From: Telmatactis stephensoni
Taxonomy: Eukaryota; Cnidaria; Anthozoa; Actiniaria; Isophelliidae
Direction: 5' to 3'
NCBI GenBank assembly: GCA_029948255.1
Contig: JALIZF010001540.1
Span: 310,001 to 374,000, forward strand
DNA: 64,000 nt
Under the pieces are notes generated by a model. That model was given only the letters and a program-made list of their open reading frames with translations, did no database searches and was not told the origin of the DNA. The translations under genes were made by a program, and so were the position numbers. Within the stretch, counting starts at the first letter, position 1. Every line of letters begins with the position of its first letter. Positions 31,678 to 43,900 of the stretch are shown in pieces.

Positions 31678-34527
31678 TTATACCTGCTGCATGTGAGGGA
31701 GAATACGCTTAACTTTACCTGCCTTACTTTTAGATTTTTTTTCATGTATTTGTAAATGTAGCTTAAAATAGTCTTTCCGTGCAAATGCCTTTTTACAAAC
31801 TTTACATTCATGTGGTCTTTCTCCAGTGTGAGTTCTCATATGTCCGTCAAAATGATGCTTTCGTAAAAATGCCATTCCACAGTGTTCACATTTATGTGGC
31901 CTTTTTCCACTGTGTATTTTTAAATGCTCAGTAAGATTATACTTACAAACAAATGCACTTGTACAAAAGTCACACTTGTATGGTCGATCACTACTGTGTC
32001 TTTTCAGGTGCATATCAAGTCTAGTTTTTCTTAAAAAACTTTTCCCACAAACTCTACATTTATGAGTTTTTCCTCCATTGTGTATTAGCAAATGTTGAAT
32101 AAGATTAGGTTTTCTAGAAAATGCTTTATTGCAATGTTCACACTTAAATGGTCTTTCCCCAGAGTGGACTCGCAGGTGTTCGGTAAGTTCCCAGTTTTTC
32201 ACAAATGTCTTTTCACAGACAGAACATTTGTGTGGCTTATAGTCAACGTGTCTCCTTGCAACATGATCTTTGAGACCTGAGGGAATGGCAAATGCCTTTT
32301 CACAGTATTTACATTGATATGGCGTCTCTTTGGTATGGGTTCTAAGATGAATTTTAAGAGTTGAATGCCAGTGAAAATCTTTCTTGCAGTAACGGCAAAC
32401 GTGCTGCTGGTTTTTGAGTAAATGTCTTCTGACATGTTTTTCATAGGCGAGTTTTTCAGTGAAACACTTCTTACAGTGAGAGCATACAAATGGAGTTTCG
32501 TTATAATTCTTCCTACTTTGTTTTCTTTTTGGTCTTTGTTGACTCATTGGATTTCTTTGATCAGTGTTGTCTTGTTCGACATTGTCTTGGGCTTGCGCTG
32601 TACCTTTGTCAGTCACCTGATTCTCCTGAACACTTGCTTGGCCTTCGTCATCTTGTTCACATGCACCTTTACTGTGTTTTATCAAATGTCTTTTAAATTG
32701 TCCCTGATGTCTATATATCTTACCACAATATTTACACTTGTACCTTTCATTAGTACCTTTTACATGATTCAAGCCTTCTTTTTGGGCTTCATGCTTCCTT
32801 TTATGTATCTTGAAGATATTTTGATTTCTACACACTTTACTACAGATTGGACATTTTAAATCTTCTTCAGGGCTGCCTGTTTCACTGTTATTAAGAAGGA
32901 TAGTTGGTTGTATTTCATTCAGCTCATTTGCAACATCTTCATTGGTGTCTACATTCTGGTTGGAACTATTATCTATAGCACTAGTGTCTTCCCTGCTAAC
33001 TATGGATTCAGTATCATTAACAGCTTGTTTTTTCTGGTTGGGTGGTGTGAGAGCATTCATTTGAGTTTCATGCATTTTTCTGTGTTTATCAAAAATATTT
33101 TGATTTCTGCAAATTTTATCACAGATTGGACATTTTAAATTTTCTTTAGAGATGCTTGTTTCCCTGTTATTGAAATGGCTAGTTGATTTTTGTATTCCAT
33201 TCATTTCCCTTGCGACATCATCACTTGTGTCTACATTTTGGTTGGAATTACTATCGTTAGTACTAGTGTTGTCCCCACTTCTTATGGAATGATCATTAAT
33301 TGCAGCTTGGTTTTCCTTTGGCATATGAGCTTCAATTTGAGATTTATGCATTTTTCTATGTTTCTGAAAAAGTTCTTGATTTCTACACACCTTTTCACAT
33401 AAATGGCATTTTAAATCATCTTTGAAGCTTGCTTCACAGCTATCAACTTGGCTTGTCAATTCTTTTTCATTCAAATCCTTTATAACACTGTCATCAATTA
33501 CATCTGTTCCTTCAAAATCCATAGTAGTATCTTCCCCACTAACAGCATGACCATCATTTTCTGCTTCTTTTTCCTGGTTATCATCTTCGGAGCACCTTGC
33601 TTTACAGTAATCAACCTGACTTGTTAATTCTTTTTCCTTTGATTCACTTGCCACATTGTCATAATTCATGTTTATTCCTTCAGAATCCATAGTAGTATCT
33701 TCCCCACTAACAGCACAACCATCATTTTCAGCTTCTTTTTCCTGGTTATCATCTTTGGAGCAGCTTGCTTTACAGTTATCAACTTGGCTTAGTAATTCTT
33801 TTTCATTTGATTCACTTGCCACATTGTCATCATTTATGTCTGTTCCTTCAGAATCTACAGCAACATCTTCCCCTCTAACAAGACGACCATTTTCGGCTTC
33901 TTTTTCCTGAATGTTATCATCTCTGGAGCAGCTTGTCTCACAGGTATCAACTTGACTTGTTAACTCTTTTTCATTCAATTCACTTACAACATTGCCATCA
34001 ATTACATCTGTTCCTTCAAAATCCATAGTAGTATCTTCACTGCTAACAGCATGACCATTTTCAGCTTCTTTTTCCTGGTTATCATCTTTGGAGTAGCTTG
34101 TTTTACAGGTATCAACTTGGCTTAGTAATTCTATTTCATTTGATTTACTTGCCACACTGTCACCATTCACATCTATTCCTTCAGAATCCATAGTAGTATC
34201 TTCCCCACTTACAATAACGTGACCATTTTCGGCTTCTTTTTCCTGGTTATTTTGTGCCAGTACAACATATCGCACACTCTCAAGACATTCCTGAAAATCT
34301 ATCTCTGGTAATGGGAAAGGCTTTACATCAATAATTTCAGCATCTTGTCCAAAATCTGTTACATTTGGAAGATACTCTGGACTTGAGGGTGAAAAGCACC
34401 AGATTCCTTGAGATATTTTAGCAGTCTTGCAAAGTTCTAGAGCATTAGCAAAGAGAGCAGCCAGTTCTTCACAGCTATCAACACCATTTATATCAGTTTC
34501 TATGGCAACAGTGTTATAAGTCTTCAT
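31678..34527 (-). CDS. C2H2 zinc-finger protein with acidic tandem repeats, 949 aa (paralogue B)
   Basis: The reading frame is open to 34608, but an acceptor (CATTCCAG) at about 34595 and alignment with paralogue A put the true start at 34527 (MKTYNTVAIETDINGVDS). After the shared N-terminal motif come five acidic repeats of about 55 residues (core QEKEAEN, GEDTTMD, SQVD, about residues 93-367). Three C2H2 fingers follow (CHLCEKVC / CPICDKIC / CPICSKVC types), the later ones each preceded by a diverged copy of the acidic repeat. Then come a fourth finger (CKYCGKIY) and nine closely spaced C-terminal fingers. It is a nuclear DNA-binding protein by family; the target is unknown. Compared with paralogue A it has gained the repeat block and extra fingers. 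The stop directly follows a donor-like CAGGTATAA, so alternative 3' splicing cannot be excluded. Confidence 0.9.
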   Translation of the reverse strand: MKTYNTVAIETDINGVDSCEELAALFANALELCKTAKISQGIWCFSPSSPEYLPNVTDFGQDAEIIDVKPFPLPEIDFQECLESVRYVVLAQNNQEKEAENGHVIVSGEDTTMDSEGIDVNGDSVASKSNEIELLSQVDTCKTSYSKDDNQEKEAENGHAVSSEDTTMDFEGTDVIDGNVVSELNEKELTSQVDTCETSCSRDDNIQEKEAENGRLVRGEDVAVDSEGTDINDDNVASESNEKELLSQVDNCKASCSKDDNQEKEAENDGCAVSGEDTTMDSEGINMNYDNVASESKEKELTSQVDYCKARCSEDDNQEKEAENDGHAVSGEDTTMDFEGTDVIDDSVIKDLNEKELTSQVDSCEASFKDDLKCHLCEKVCRNQELFQKHRKMHKSQIEAHMPKENQAAINDHSIRSGDNTSTNDSNSNQNVDTSDDVAREMNGIQKSTSHFNNRETSISKENLKCPICDKICRNQNIFDKHRKMHETQMNALTPPNQKKQAVNDTESIVSREDTSAIDNSSNQNVDTNEDVANELNEIQPTILLNNSETGSPEEDLKCPICSKVCRNQNIFKIHKRKHEAQKEGLNHVKGTNERYKCKYCGKIYRHQGQFKRHLIKHSKGACEQDDEGQASVQENQVTDKGTAQAQDNVEQDNTDQRNPMSQQRPKRKQSRKNYNETPFVCSHCKKCFTEKLAYEKHVRRHLLKNQQHVCRYCKKDFHWHSTLKIHLRTHTKETPYQCKYCEKAFAIPSGLKDHVARRHVDYKPHKCSVCEKTFVKNWELTEHLRVHSGERPFKCEHCNKAFSRKPNLIQHLLIHNGGKTHKCRVCGKSFLRKTRLDMHLKRHSSDRPYKCDFCTSAFVCKYNLTEHLKIHSGKRPHKCEHCGMAFLRKHHFDGHMRTHTGERPHECKVCKKAFARKDYFKLHLQIHEKKSKSKAGKVKRILPHMQQV

Positions 34528-35092
34528 GCTGATGATCAGGGACTTGGTAGCACTTTTTTTGCTTGTGTTGATAAACAGAAATAGATGGTGCTGTCTGGAA
34601 TGTAGCAAGAAAACAACATTAATGAAGAGGCAATAGCCCTTTTAAAGCTCCTATGATGCAATTTTATCTATTTCGAAAATCAATTCTTATTAAAGAGAAA
34701 TTGAAAATCATTCATTTTTTTCTAATATTGACTCTATATTCTCACAATGTAAAAGTTTTAAAACTCAAAATGCAAATGAGAAGATGTCAAAGAAGGCATT
34801 TGGACTTAATGTGGTATTTGCAACAAGTGCTATTTGATTGAATAATCAACTTTTTTGCTAAAATGCAGGTTTTATCTATAGAATTGATTTACAAATAGAA
34901 AAATTTCCATATTTTGGATCGAGTCATTTCTGTTTAATAAATGATGCCTCCTTTGACATCATCAAATTAGTATAAGCACATTTAAAACGTTCTTAACTCA
35001 CAAATATCGTGTCCGCAACTGGTAATAATAAATTACTGTTCTAGTTCTCACTTAATAAATAAGTCATTTTTAGAACCAAAAAAAATTGCACC

Positions 35093-35341
35093 ATAGACGA
35101 CTTTCAAAAATGGCGGCCTAGTACATGAGAATGAGGCCAGAAAGGCCTTGTTCACAGAAAATAAGCGTGCCGACACTTCTATTGCTATCAAAGATGATGT
35201 TTTCCTCTTCCTTTTGAAATACTTATTTTCTGTGCATTTTACAGGATATACTTAGACTCATTTGATGCCATAATGATTTTGGAGGCCTTTCTGGCCTCGT
35301 TCTCGTGAACAATGAGCCCGCCATTTTTGAAAGTCGTCTAT
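35093..35341. mobile_element. Foldback MITE with ATAGACGACTTTC termini
   Basis: ATAGACGACTTTCAAAAATG and CATTTTTGAAAGTCGTCTAT are inverted, with GAGGCCAGAAAGGCCT and AGGCCTTTCTGGCCTC inside. It lies in the 5' intron of paralogue B. Confidence 0.75.
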
Positions 35342-35924
35342 AGAAGCTTTAAGATTGGGAGACCAGGGTGGCATAGAGCTGATTTAGTATGACTGGGAAA
35401 ACAGCACAGCCACGGAACAATACTGTTACAGTAAGTATTTGGAATGTTTTTAGAGTGGTTTTCGTATGAGTTTGAACACTGTATGGTTACGATACGATAC
35501 GGTTACAGCATGAATTTTGAATGTTTTTATAGACGTTACGGCACTGACATGGTCACGGTACGGCGCGGTAAGTTTCCCACTCATACGAAAACGACTCTAT
35601 AGACATTACACACTGACATGGTCATGGTAACGTGCATAAGTTTCCCACTCCTATTAAGACAGCTCTAATGGTTCACAATTACCTCTAAGCTGCTGTATTA
35701 TGTGATTTGAGTATGTTCGATGTATTGTTTTTTATCTCGCTACAAAGGTAAAATCAACATGTGAGTTTCGGTGTTGTATGGTAGAATAGAGTATGAGTGC
35801 GAATGGACCATGCAGTACTGTGACCGTATCATTGCCAAAATGTCCCTAAAAATATTTGAAATTTCTGACATACTGTATCCATGCTGTGCTTTGACTAATA
35901 ATTATTGCACTGAAATGTCCAGTA

Positions 35925-36069
35925 GAGCAGATTTCACATGAGCGTGAAACGTACTGCACCACGCCGTGACTGTGTCAGTGCCGTGGTGTTTCTAAAAACA
36001 TTTTAAATCCCTGCTGTAATCGTGCCATCACTGTGCAGTGGCGTTTTCACAGTCATATGAAATCTGCTT
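35925..36069. mobile_element. GAGCAGATTT foldback MITE, second complete copy
   Basis: Begins GAGCAGATTTCACATGA and ends TCATATGAAATCTGCTT. Lies in the 5' intron of paralogue B. Confidence 0.7.
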
Positions 36070-36336
36070 TAGTGGTAGTGTGTGTGAGAGATAGCAGGCC
36101 CACATCAGCTGGATGGCTGACATTAACCTGGCCTGCTTTAATAAATCAGAATGTATTACTATTATAAATATCATTAGATTGTTTGATAATGAATAATAAG
36201 GTTTATCAATTTTCATGGTACCCAGATGGTATCAGGACAAGAGCTTAAATACTCAGTGCTTCATTTGGGAAGCAAGAATGAGTTCAGCATTACGACAAAA
36301 AATTCTGATTATTGCATATTGATAGATTTTGCTTAC

Positions 36337-36462
36337 CTAAGTCTTGTTTGCAGTAAAATTTGAGCAAGAAAACTCCTCCAACTTCAAGGAGACTCACTCC
36401 ACGTCGGTAAAATGGCGGCGAAATGGTCTCCAGTCCCAGTCCTCACATACACAGGAATCCCA
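36337..36462 (-). promoter_or_regulatory. Probable 5' non-coding exon and promoter-proximal region of zinc-finger paralogue B
   Basis: The donor TAGGTAAGC at 36336 pairs with the acceptor at about 34595. The block CAGTCCCAGTCC...ACAGGAATCCCA at 36431-36462 matches 25331-25360 upstream of paralogue A. ATGGCGGCG lies nearby at 36412, but no coding use was found. Confidence 0.45.
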
Positions 36463-36779
36463 AATAACAAAAGCAGCGATTCAGTGACCTGAAGTTGACT
36501 TTTCCAAAAAAAATAATTGCTTTTTCAATTTTTTTAATAGAAATTAAGAGATAAGTAGTGTATTTATTAATCATTATTGTAATTTATCAAAAGATCAAAA
36601 GTGTAATGATATTATGGTCTGTATATTACATCTTATTTTGTAGCTTCAAAAATAATGTTCAAAAAATTATCAGTAGCTAGTGAGACAGAAGCAGTAATGC
36701 AGTTATCAAAAAAGAGTAAGAAAAGAATAAAAAAGACTTTAAAACGTAAGAAAAAGAGAAAAAAAGAGAAAAAATTCCG

Positions 36780-37085
36780 GCGTCAGCACGGCTCGAACCT
36801 ATAGCACTTAAATGTGCACCCCCCGGAAATAAAATATAAAAATAAATAAATTATAGAAAAACAAAAAGAAAAATTGAATTTTGGGACGATTCTCCCGAGA
36901 CATTCTATGAAGCTGAGACATCGAATCGACTTACGTTACGGATGAAGATTTCGGCCCCATCCACGCTATCCCGGTGCTACATATTACAGTTGACTTAGCC
37001 CGAAGGCCAGGGAGGGAGACGATATCCGGACCCTAATCCATACCTTTAGATATCACCTTAGACCGCTGCGCTACCTAGACACTTA
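36780..37085 (-). mobile_element. Second SINE family, copy 2
   Basis: Minus strand starts TCTAGGTAGCGCAGCGGTC (A box) and contains GATAGCGTGGATGGGGCC and GAAATCTTCATCC, as at 20566-20830. Confidence 0.65.
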
Positions 37086-37844
37086 ATAATTATAATGTCT
37101 AATTGGGGTAGTCTATTCGGCGAAGTTTCATTATGATGCTAATATGTTTATCTCAAATTCTTGGGGACTTGTTGGAACCAATCAAAATCTTTGAAAGATC
37201 ATTATTAAATAACTATTATATAACGCGCGCTTTGATTGGCGAAAAACCGTGCTTGATGAGAGTATCAAAGATGCTCACGTCACCTTTTCAATTTTTTTTG
37301 TAAATTTGTGCATTTTTATAAAATACATCTTCGTAATCATTAATCATATTTATTAATTTGTAATGCTACGTTAAGCCGGCGACACAAGCTGCAATTTTTT
37401 CACGCGCGCACTTTATATAGGAGGCAACACGAGAGATGCTAATTTGCACAATGCATGCCGAATATTTTTTAAAAATCTTAACGTGTTTTGAATATCATTT
37501 GGATATGTACAGGTGCGTATAGGGGGGTATAGTAGAGATTTGCAACGAAAACTTTACTGTGCAAACACACGTCTCCAATAATGTTTTAGCTAAGACGTGA
37601 CAATTGATGTACATGCGTTCCATTTCTTCTATACGCATTTTTATAATTTATTTCATCCGAATTTTCTTATATATGTATAAAACCAGGATTGTCAAAAAGA
37701 CTTCAGGTCGCAGAACAATGAACGTTTAGTATATTCACTGCGAACTAGCTTTACAAAAATCTCAAAGTAGCCAGCGATATTGTCGAAAAACCTTAAAGTA
37801 GCCGGCAATACTTTTTGACGACCCTGGTCTAAAGTAGACTATTG

Positions 37845-38143
37845 CAAGAGACCATAATACTAAGAGAGCGAAACTCAGTATTGATGTCTGTGTGATGTTC
37901 ACGGCGACTAACCAATTAGGTTAATTTAGTTATACCAGTACCATCGCGCGCGCAAGGCTCTCAAACAAAATATGTTTGCCAAAAGCAAACAGTCCTGTCA
38001 GCGCGCACGTCAAAAATCAAATTCTATTTGTTTGAAAGCCTTGTGCGCGCGATGCCGAAATTACTAAAAACAGCCTTAGTCGCCGCTTACATGGTACAGG
38101 CATCAAAACTGAGTTTTGCTCTCTAATAGTATCATGGTCTCTT
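37845..38143. mobile_element. Foldback MITE, GAGACC family, copy 2
   Basis: Matches 339-615 at both ends and in GCGCGCAAGGCTCTCAAACA. Flanks GACTATTG and GACTATCA agree at 6 of 8 positions. Confidence 0.75.
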
Positions 38144-40915
38144 GACTATCAATCAGGCTTTCAATTTCGCATATAGATGGCTTACGGTATTTGATTACTC
38201 GTTGAAGCGCGCGCCTCAGGGCCAGTTATTAAATTTTTGGGATCAGATAGATGACGCGTTTTTTCGGGGCGGTGTTAATCAAAAACTCATATTCATAAAC
38301 GATATACTGTAATACGTTACGCAAATGTTAACAACAAAACAGAATGTTTCGAATGCATGTTCAAACCTCGTTTTTACCAAATTTACACATTGTATGGTAC
38401 TTTTTTTCTCTTATTCAATATGATAGTTTGATAGTGCTTTGATTAAACGCAGCATTTTGCGAATATAAATGCTGCGCTTATTCGAGGGAGGCGCTTATCA
38501 ACAGTATTCAGTGCTCTCACATGCGGTGCTTGATGTGGGCCGCAGTTTTAATACGGTATACCTGGATGACCGACCTACCCCGCGCGCAGCCGGTTCCCCC
38601 CTTAATTTTGTCCACGGTCGGAGTGATTAGAAAAGCAACCCCTGCTCGCGATCATAGGGTATAGATGATCACCCGCGACATTTTCAGATGTTTTATTTTT
38701 GAAAAAGGATCACATTTCTTTGAAAAGCAACAATTTATTATGTTTCCTATCGTATTTCATATATATTCACAACCAAAACGTTTCTCCGGCAACAACCTGA
38801 AATTCAGAAATTCTAAACTTAAAAAATATACAGTTTGAGGAAATTCAATAAAGAACAAGGAACGGATTACAAAATTCAAAAAGCTGATTTGAGAAGAATT
38901 ACCCTATCATATGAAATGTTGACTTTGATATCGTGAATCATTTTAAGTCCATTTCTTAAAACGTTGATTGACATTTTTAATATTTTTGGTGATATCTGTA
39001 TTTCATATAATATGGTATTTCTTTCAGAAAATACTTGCACAGATATGATTTCTGCATTAATTTTGCTATTCTGTGACAAGCTAGAGTGAATGCAATAAAT
39101 CTGTGAAACAGTATTCAAACTTCGTGCAGTATACGAAATCCTGGAACCTGATTGGTTCGTCCCTTCAAACAATGCACAGTGCACTATTTAGTTCAGATAC
39201 TCTTTCGTTTGTTTATTGGCTACACTCTAATACAATCACTTATTTGTTTATTATTACCGGTTTCTCGAAGGTAGATTAGCGATTAGCGTCAGGGTTAAAA
39301 CCGGAGGTTTTCTTTAGACTTAACCCTGTGTTAACACCAACCTACCTTCAAGCAACCAGACACTGTAGAATTATTGTCAACACGAAACTGATGAATTACC
39401 AAAGTACAGGAGTGTGTTTAAGAGTACGTTTACACCTGCCATTTCGTCCCACGAAATCGTCTGTGTAAACGAATCCCAAGACACCGCACTGATTGGGGAT
39501 ACCTATTTTGCTACAATAAGCCATTTCGTCTACACTAAAACGCCGTTTTCTTTTCTTCTAAGGCGGGAAAACCGAGAGGAAAAGATATTTTTCAAATTCG
39601 TCTGGATAAGTGCAGACTTTATCCGGGGTGCCAGAGCCTTGTTTCGTTAATAAATATCTGGTATTCAGCTCTCATTGCCTCCCCGGGGAGGGGAGGCGAA
39701 AATCTCTGGCAACCAGGGTAGTAAGCTAAACAAGCCAATGGCTATTTTCAAATCTCAGAATTTGTTTTCATGAATTTCACTAAGACACCGATCAATGATT
39801 AGAGTAGTTTTCATTAACCCAGGAAACAAAGTGTACTAGCTAGAGTGTACTAGTCAGATAAATACAATAGAAAACTCACAAAAAATTAAAGTGAAGTAGT
39901 GCTTAATAAGCTAAAGTGTGTTTCACGGGTTTATGAGACCACTCTAATCAGTCCTAACTAGAAAGAAATATACAGACTTCTGGTGCTGTTTTCCATGCAA
40001 ACAGGGATTTGCAGCCTAAGCTCAATGGCATGACACGCACATGCAACTAGTAAACGCTGAATGTAAACGTGAACTGCAAGTTTTGAAACAATCCCAGATC
40101 CTTTGGAGGGTATCTGGGAATATTTTCAATGTTCCTACTTTAGCCAAGGCCAATAATATACAGATGCAATATAGCTTTGTGGCGCATCGGGTTTCTCGCA
40201 ACACAAAAGGGCTAGCCTTATTATTCCATAAATTGTACTGGGGCGTGGCCAGGGTGTGGTCTCGGACGGTAGACATTTATGCAGAGACCGATATAGACTA
40301 CATCCACACCAAACCAAATACATTTGAAGATGCAACTCATAGTTTTTACAGTTGGGCCTTTCCGTGCACGCTAAATCGGCCCACCATTGAAAATGCAACT
40401 CTCTAAGGTGGCCAGAGTTGAAAACAATGGCTAAACGTTTTGTGTCGAAATGGTCAGCCAACTCAATCTTGAGTTCATCCTCACTCAATGTGAAATCAAT
40501 GTCTATAGCCCCTTTACACGACAGCCTTTTTATGACACAGCGACCCTAAATCTTGGCACGCATATCGATTATTTTGGATACGGCACCCCTGTAAGACAAC
40601 AAATTTTCTGTTCAAACGATAATTACGGGTGTCGTGTCAAAAATGATGGGCCCGAGTGCGCAGAATTAGGGTCGCCGTGCCATAAAAATGCTGTCGAGTA
40701 AATCGGGCTTATGATGCTGAGATAGCGTTTCAAATTTTCCTGGCCTAGTGTGGATGTAGCTTTAGAATGACCCTGTCCTACCCTAGAAGAAAGTCTGGCC
40801 ACACCCCTGTTTACCGTATAAACCCAAATAAAACTTTTCGTTCGTCCCTCAGAGAAAAGGTAAGGCATCAAGCCTGATATTTGCAATATACCATTTTCGT
40901 CTATTTCAATATTCA

Positions 40916-43900
40916 TCATCTAGGGCGATTCCACGGTGATCTTGTCCCTTTATTCCCTTCTTCATGAGATTTCTCTTTTGATTGAAGAGTTCCTTTACTG
41001 TCTTTTGATTCTGAATCGTTCATGTTCTTAGGTGTTCCTACACCTTGTGGTCTTGTAGTATAGTTAGTTATTTCATCGTTACTGCTATATTTCTGTGTGT
41101 TGACATCGTGGTTATTATTACTTTCAGTGGAGTGGACAACTATTTTGTCGTCTTTACTGTCCTTACTAATTTTGTCATTCGTACTGGTGGTATTTTCAAC
41201 AGAAGTAAAATTATTTTGTGTCTTTGTTTTTCCAATCAGAATGTCCCTATAGTTAATTCTTGTGCTAGAACCTGAAGGGTTCGACTCTTTGGGCTCTGGC
41301 TTTCGATTGAACTCATCTGCAGGAGCACTTACTGCGTTATTTTTTGTAGCTCTTTCTGTCTTCTCTCTTCTATGAGATTCACGTCCCTGGCTAAAATCTG
41401 AAAACTTGGTCGGTTCTCCTTTGGTCTTATTATCACCGTCGCTTGAATTTTTGGTTGTCTCATTATATGTAGCTGATCTGGAAGGATTGTCTCGAATTCT
41501 CTTTCGAGGATAGGCCTCACGCTGGGGCTTTGGAGGTTCTCTATAAGTGGCATTCCTCCATGCTGAAAGAGGCCATTTCAAGCTTCTAGCAGCCTCACTA
41601 GTTTGTTGAGGAGCAGATGGTAAAGATTCCTTGGTGTCACCTTTCTTGAGTGCCGTGCCCTTTTCTTCATGTGGTACCTGGTCCTTCAAGCTTTTGGTGG
41701 TTACCGATTTATCAGCAGGTCTTTGTGAATTTGTCTCTGGTATATCTGGGTGGTCAGAATCTTTGGTTCCTTTTGCAGTTGATTTTGGTGAAACCTTGGA
41801 TTCCTTTGATGGTTCCTGGGATGATGGTCTGGATGGTGATAACTTAGAAACTGTCGCCTTAGCAACGGAGCCTTTTGAAGAGGCATCTGTCTTCTTCACA
41901 TCAGTTGTTGCATTTTCAGCATCTCTAGTTTCCTTATTGGTTGATGTTGGTAATACTTTGGCATCTTTTGATGGTGGAGATGTCTTTGCGAAAACTGTAC
42001 CCTCACTTGATCCTACGAAAGAGGTATCGGACTGCTTTGAATTAGGGGATCCATGTTTAGAATCTCTGGTTCCTTTATCCGTTGATTTTGGTGAAATCTT
42101 TGCATCTTTTGAAGGCTGTTTTGTGGATGACCGAGGTGGTGATGGTTTTGACGATGATGGAACATCAACATTGGATCCTTTCAGGGAAGAACTAGTCATA
42201 CTGGAATAACTAGAGGGATCTTTAGCGTCACCAGTTTCTTTACTAGTTGATTTTGGTGACATCTTGACATTTTTAGAAGGCTGTTTTGTTGCTGGTCTAG
42301 AGGTTGATGTTACAGCCCCTTTTGTCTCATCTTTGAAGGATCTTCGGGTGCTCGAACTACTAGTGGGATCTTCAGCATCACCAGTTTCTTTACTAGTTGA
42401 TTTTGGTGAAACTTTGACATTTTGAGATGGCTGTCTGGTTGATGGCCTAGAGGGTGATGTTACAACACTTTTTGTGTCATCTTTGGAGAATCGTCGAGTG
42501 CTCGAATCACTTGAAGGATCTTCAGCATCACCAGTTCCCTTACTCACTGATTTTGGCGAAACCTTGACATCTTTAGGTTGTCTCGTGGTTGGTCTAGGAG
42601 CTGATGACTCTGTTGATGGAACATCAATATTGGATTCTTTAATTGAAGGACTGGCCTTACTTGAATGACTAGGTTGTTCAGCATCATTGGGTGCTTTATT
42701 TGTTGATTTGGGTGACATCTTGACATCCTTTGATGGTTGTTTTCTTGGTGGTCGAGATGGGGATGACCTCACAGAACTTGTAAGATTATCATCTGGTCCT
42801 TCGGAAGAGTTGGGTCCATGTTGAGTATCTTTGTTTTCTTTAGTTGGTTTTGGTAGCAATCTGTCATCTTTTGAATGCTGCTTTGTCGAGGTACGCGAAG
42901 GGGATGATTTTGACGATGGTGAAACATCAGATGCTTTCAAAGAAGGACTTGATCTTCCTGAATCAGTGGAGGGATGTTTAGTTCCTTTGTCAGCTAATTT
43001 TGGTGACACTTTCACATCTTTTGATACAACAGTCAACTCCTCCTGCTCTTCTACACTTGCATCGAATTTATCAGAGCTTTGATTGCTTGGATATTTTGTT
43101 TCGCGGTGTTTTTCGTTTTTTGTAATTCTTTCTTGGGATAGGTTCTTTCCTTTGTGTCCACGTTTTTCCTTCTTTCTGATTCTAGAACTTTCCCTTCTTT
43201 GTTCCCTCACAGACTTTCTGTCCTTTTTGGGGGTGTTTTTTATGCTTGACAAAGTCCCAGAGGCAGACGTTGATGAGACCTTATAGGCCTTGTTGTCAGA
43301 GTCTTCCTGGCTGAGATGTGGGGAACATGAGTACTCATCAGATGTTGAGTAGGAATCACAAATCCCACTAGTCAGCACCACGGAGGTTTTATCTTGACCT
43401 TCTGGACATGGGATTCCTAAGATATCAGGAGAATCTCTATGAACTTGTAAGGAAATGACCTCATGAGTTTCAGGATGAATTGGAGGTCCCCCTTGTTCCT
43501 GGAAGGTCTGGTACATCGCTGGCTGATACATAGGTCTAGGCATGGTATACCCTGGTTGAAAGCCACCAAATGGGGCATAGGCTTGAGGTCCAGTAAATGG
43601 CATACCAGGGTACATCATAACTGGAGGTGCAGGATACATCGGCATCATGGGAGCTACTGGCGGGTAAAAGCCATATCCAGTTGGTATCCCTGCAGGGCAA
43701 GGGACAGGGTATCTATATTGCATGGGAGCAACAGGATACATCCCAGAATAGTGCCCCTCTGGTGGGTCATCACATGGTGGTTGTGGTAGTTCAACTGTTG
43801 TATCATTTTTCACTTCATCTGCTTCAAAACCCACTGTTTCTTCTGGGGCATCTCCAGTGTTTGAGTTTAGTTCTGGTTCCACTTTGGCTCCATCACTATT

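Larger units (their letters stand above)
36463..40915. other. Gene-free region upstream of paralogue B, ending at the exonuclease stop codon
   Basis: No coding exon recognised. Holds a SINE (36780-37085), the GAGACC MITE (37845-38143), a hairpin at 39250-39355 (GAAGGTAG arms), and a foldback at 40505-40715 (arms with ACGACAGC and TTTTTATG). The frame of about 117 codons at 40135-40488 lacks any recognisable domain. Confidence 0.55.

Noticed and set aside
32422..33910. Plus-strand open frames of 60-145 codons opposite zinc-finger paralogue B
   Set aside because: They are antisense shadows of the zinc-finger coding exon. The same holds for plus-strand frames at 41631-44639 opposite the exonuclease tail.
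34528..34608. Upstream ATG giving 27 extra residues to zinc-finger paralogue B
   Set aside because: A splice acceptor lies at about 34595, and paralogue A starts at the internal MKT motif. The extension would come mostly from 5' UTR or intron.
40135..40488. Minus-strand frame of 117 codons
   Set aside because: No recognisable domain or splice context. It overlaps an opposite-strand frame and lies beside foldback repeat sequence.
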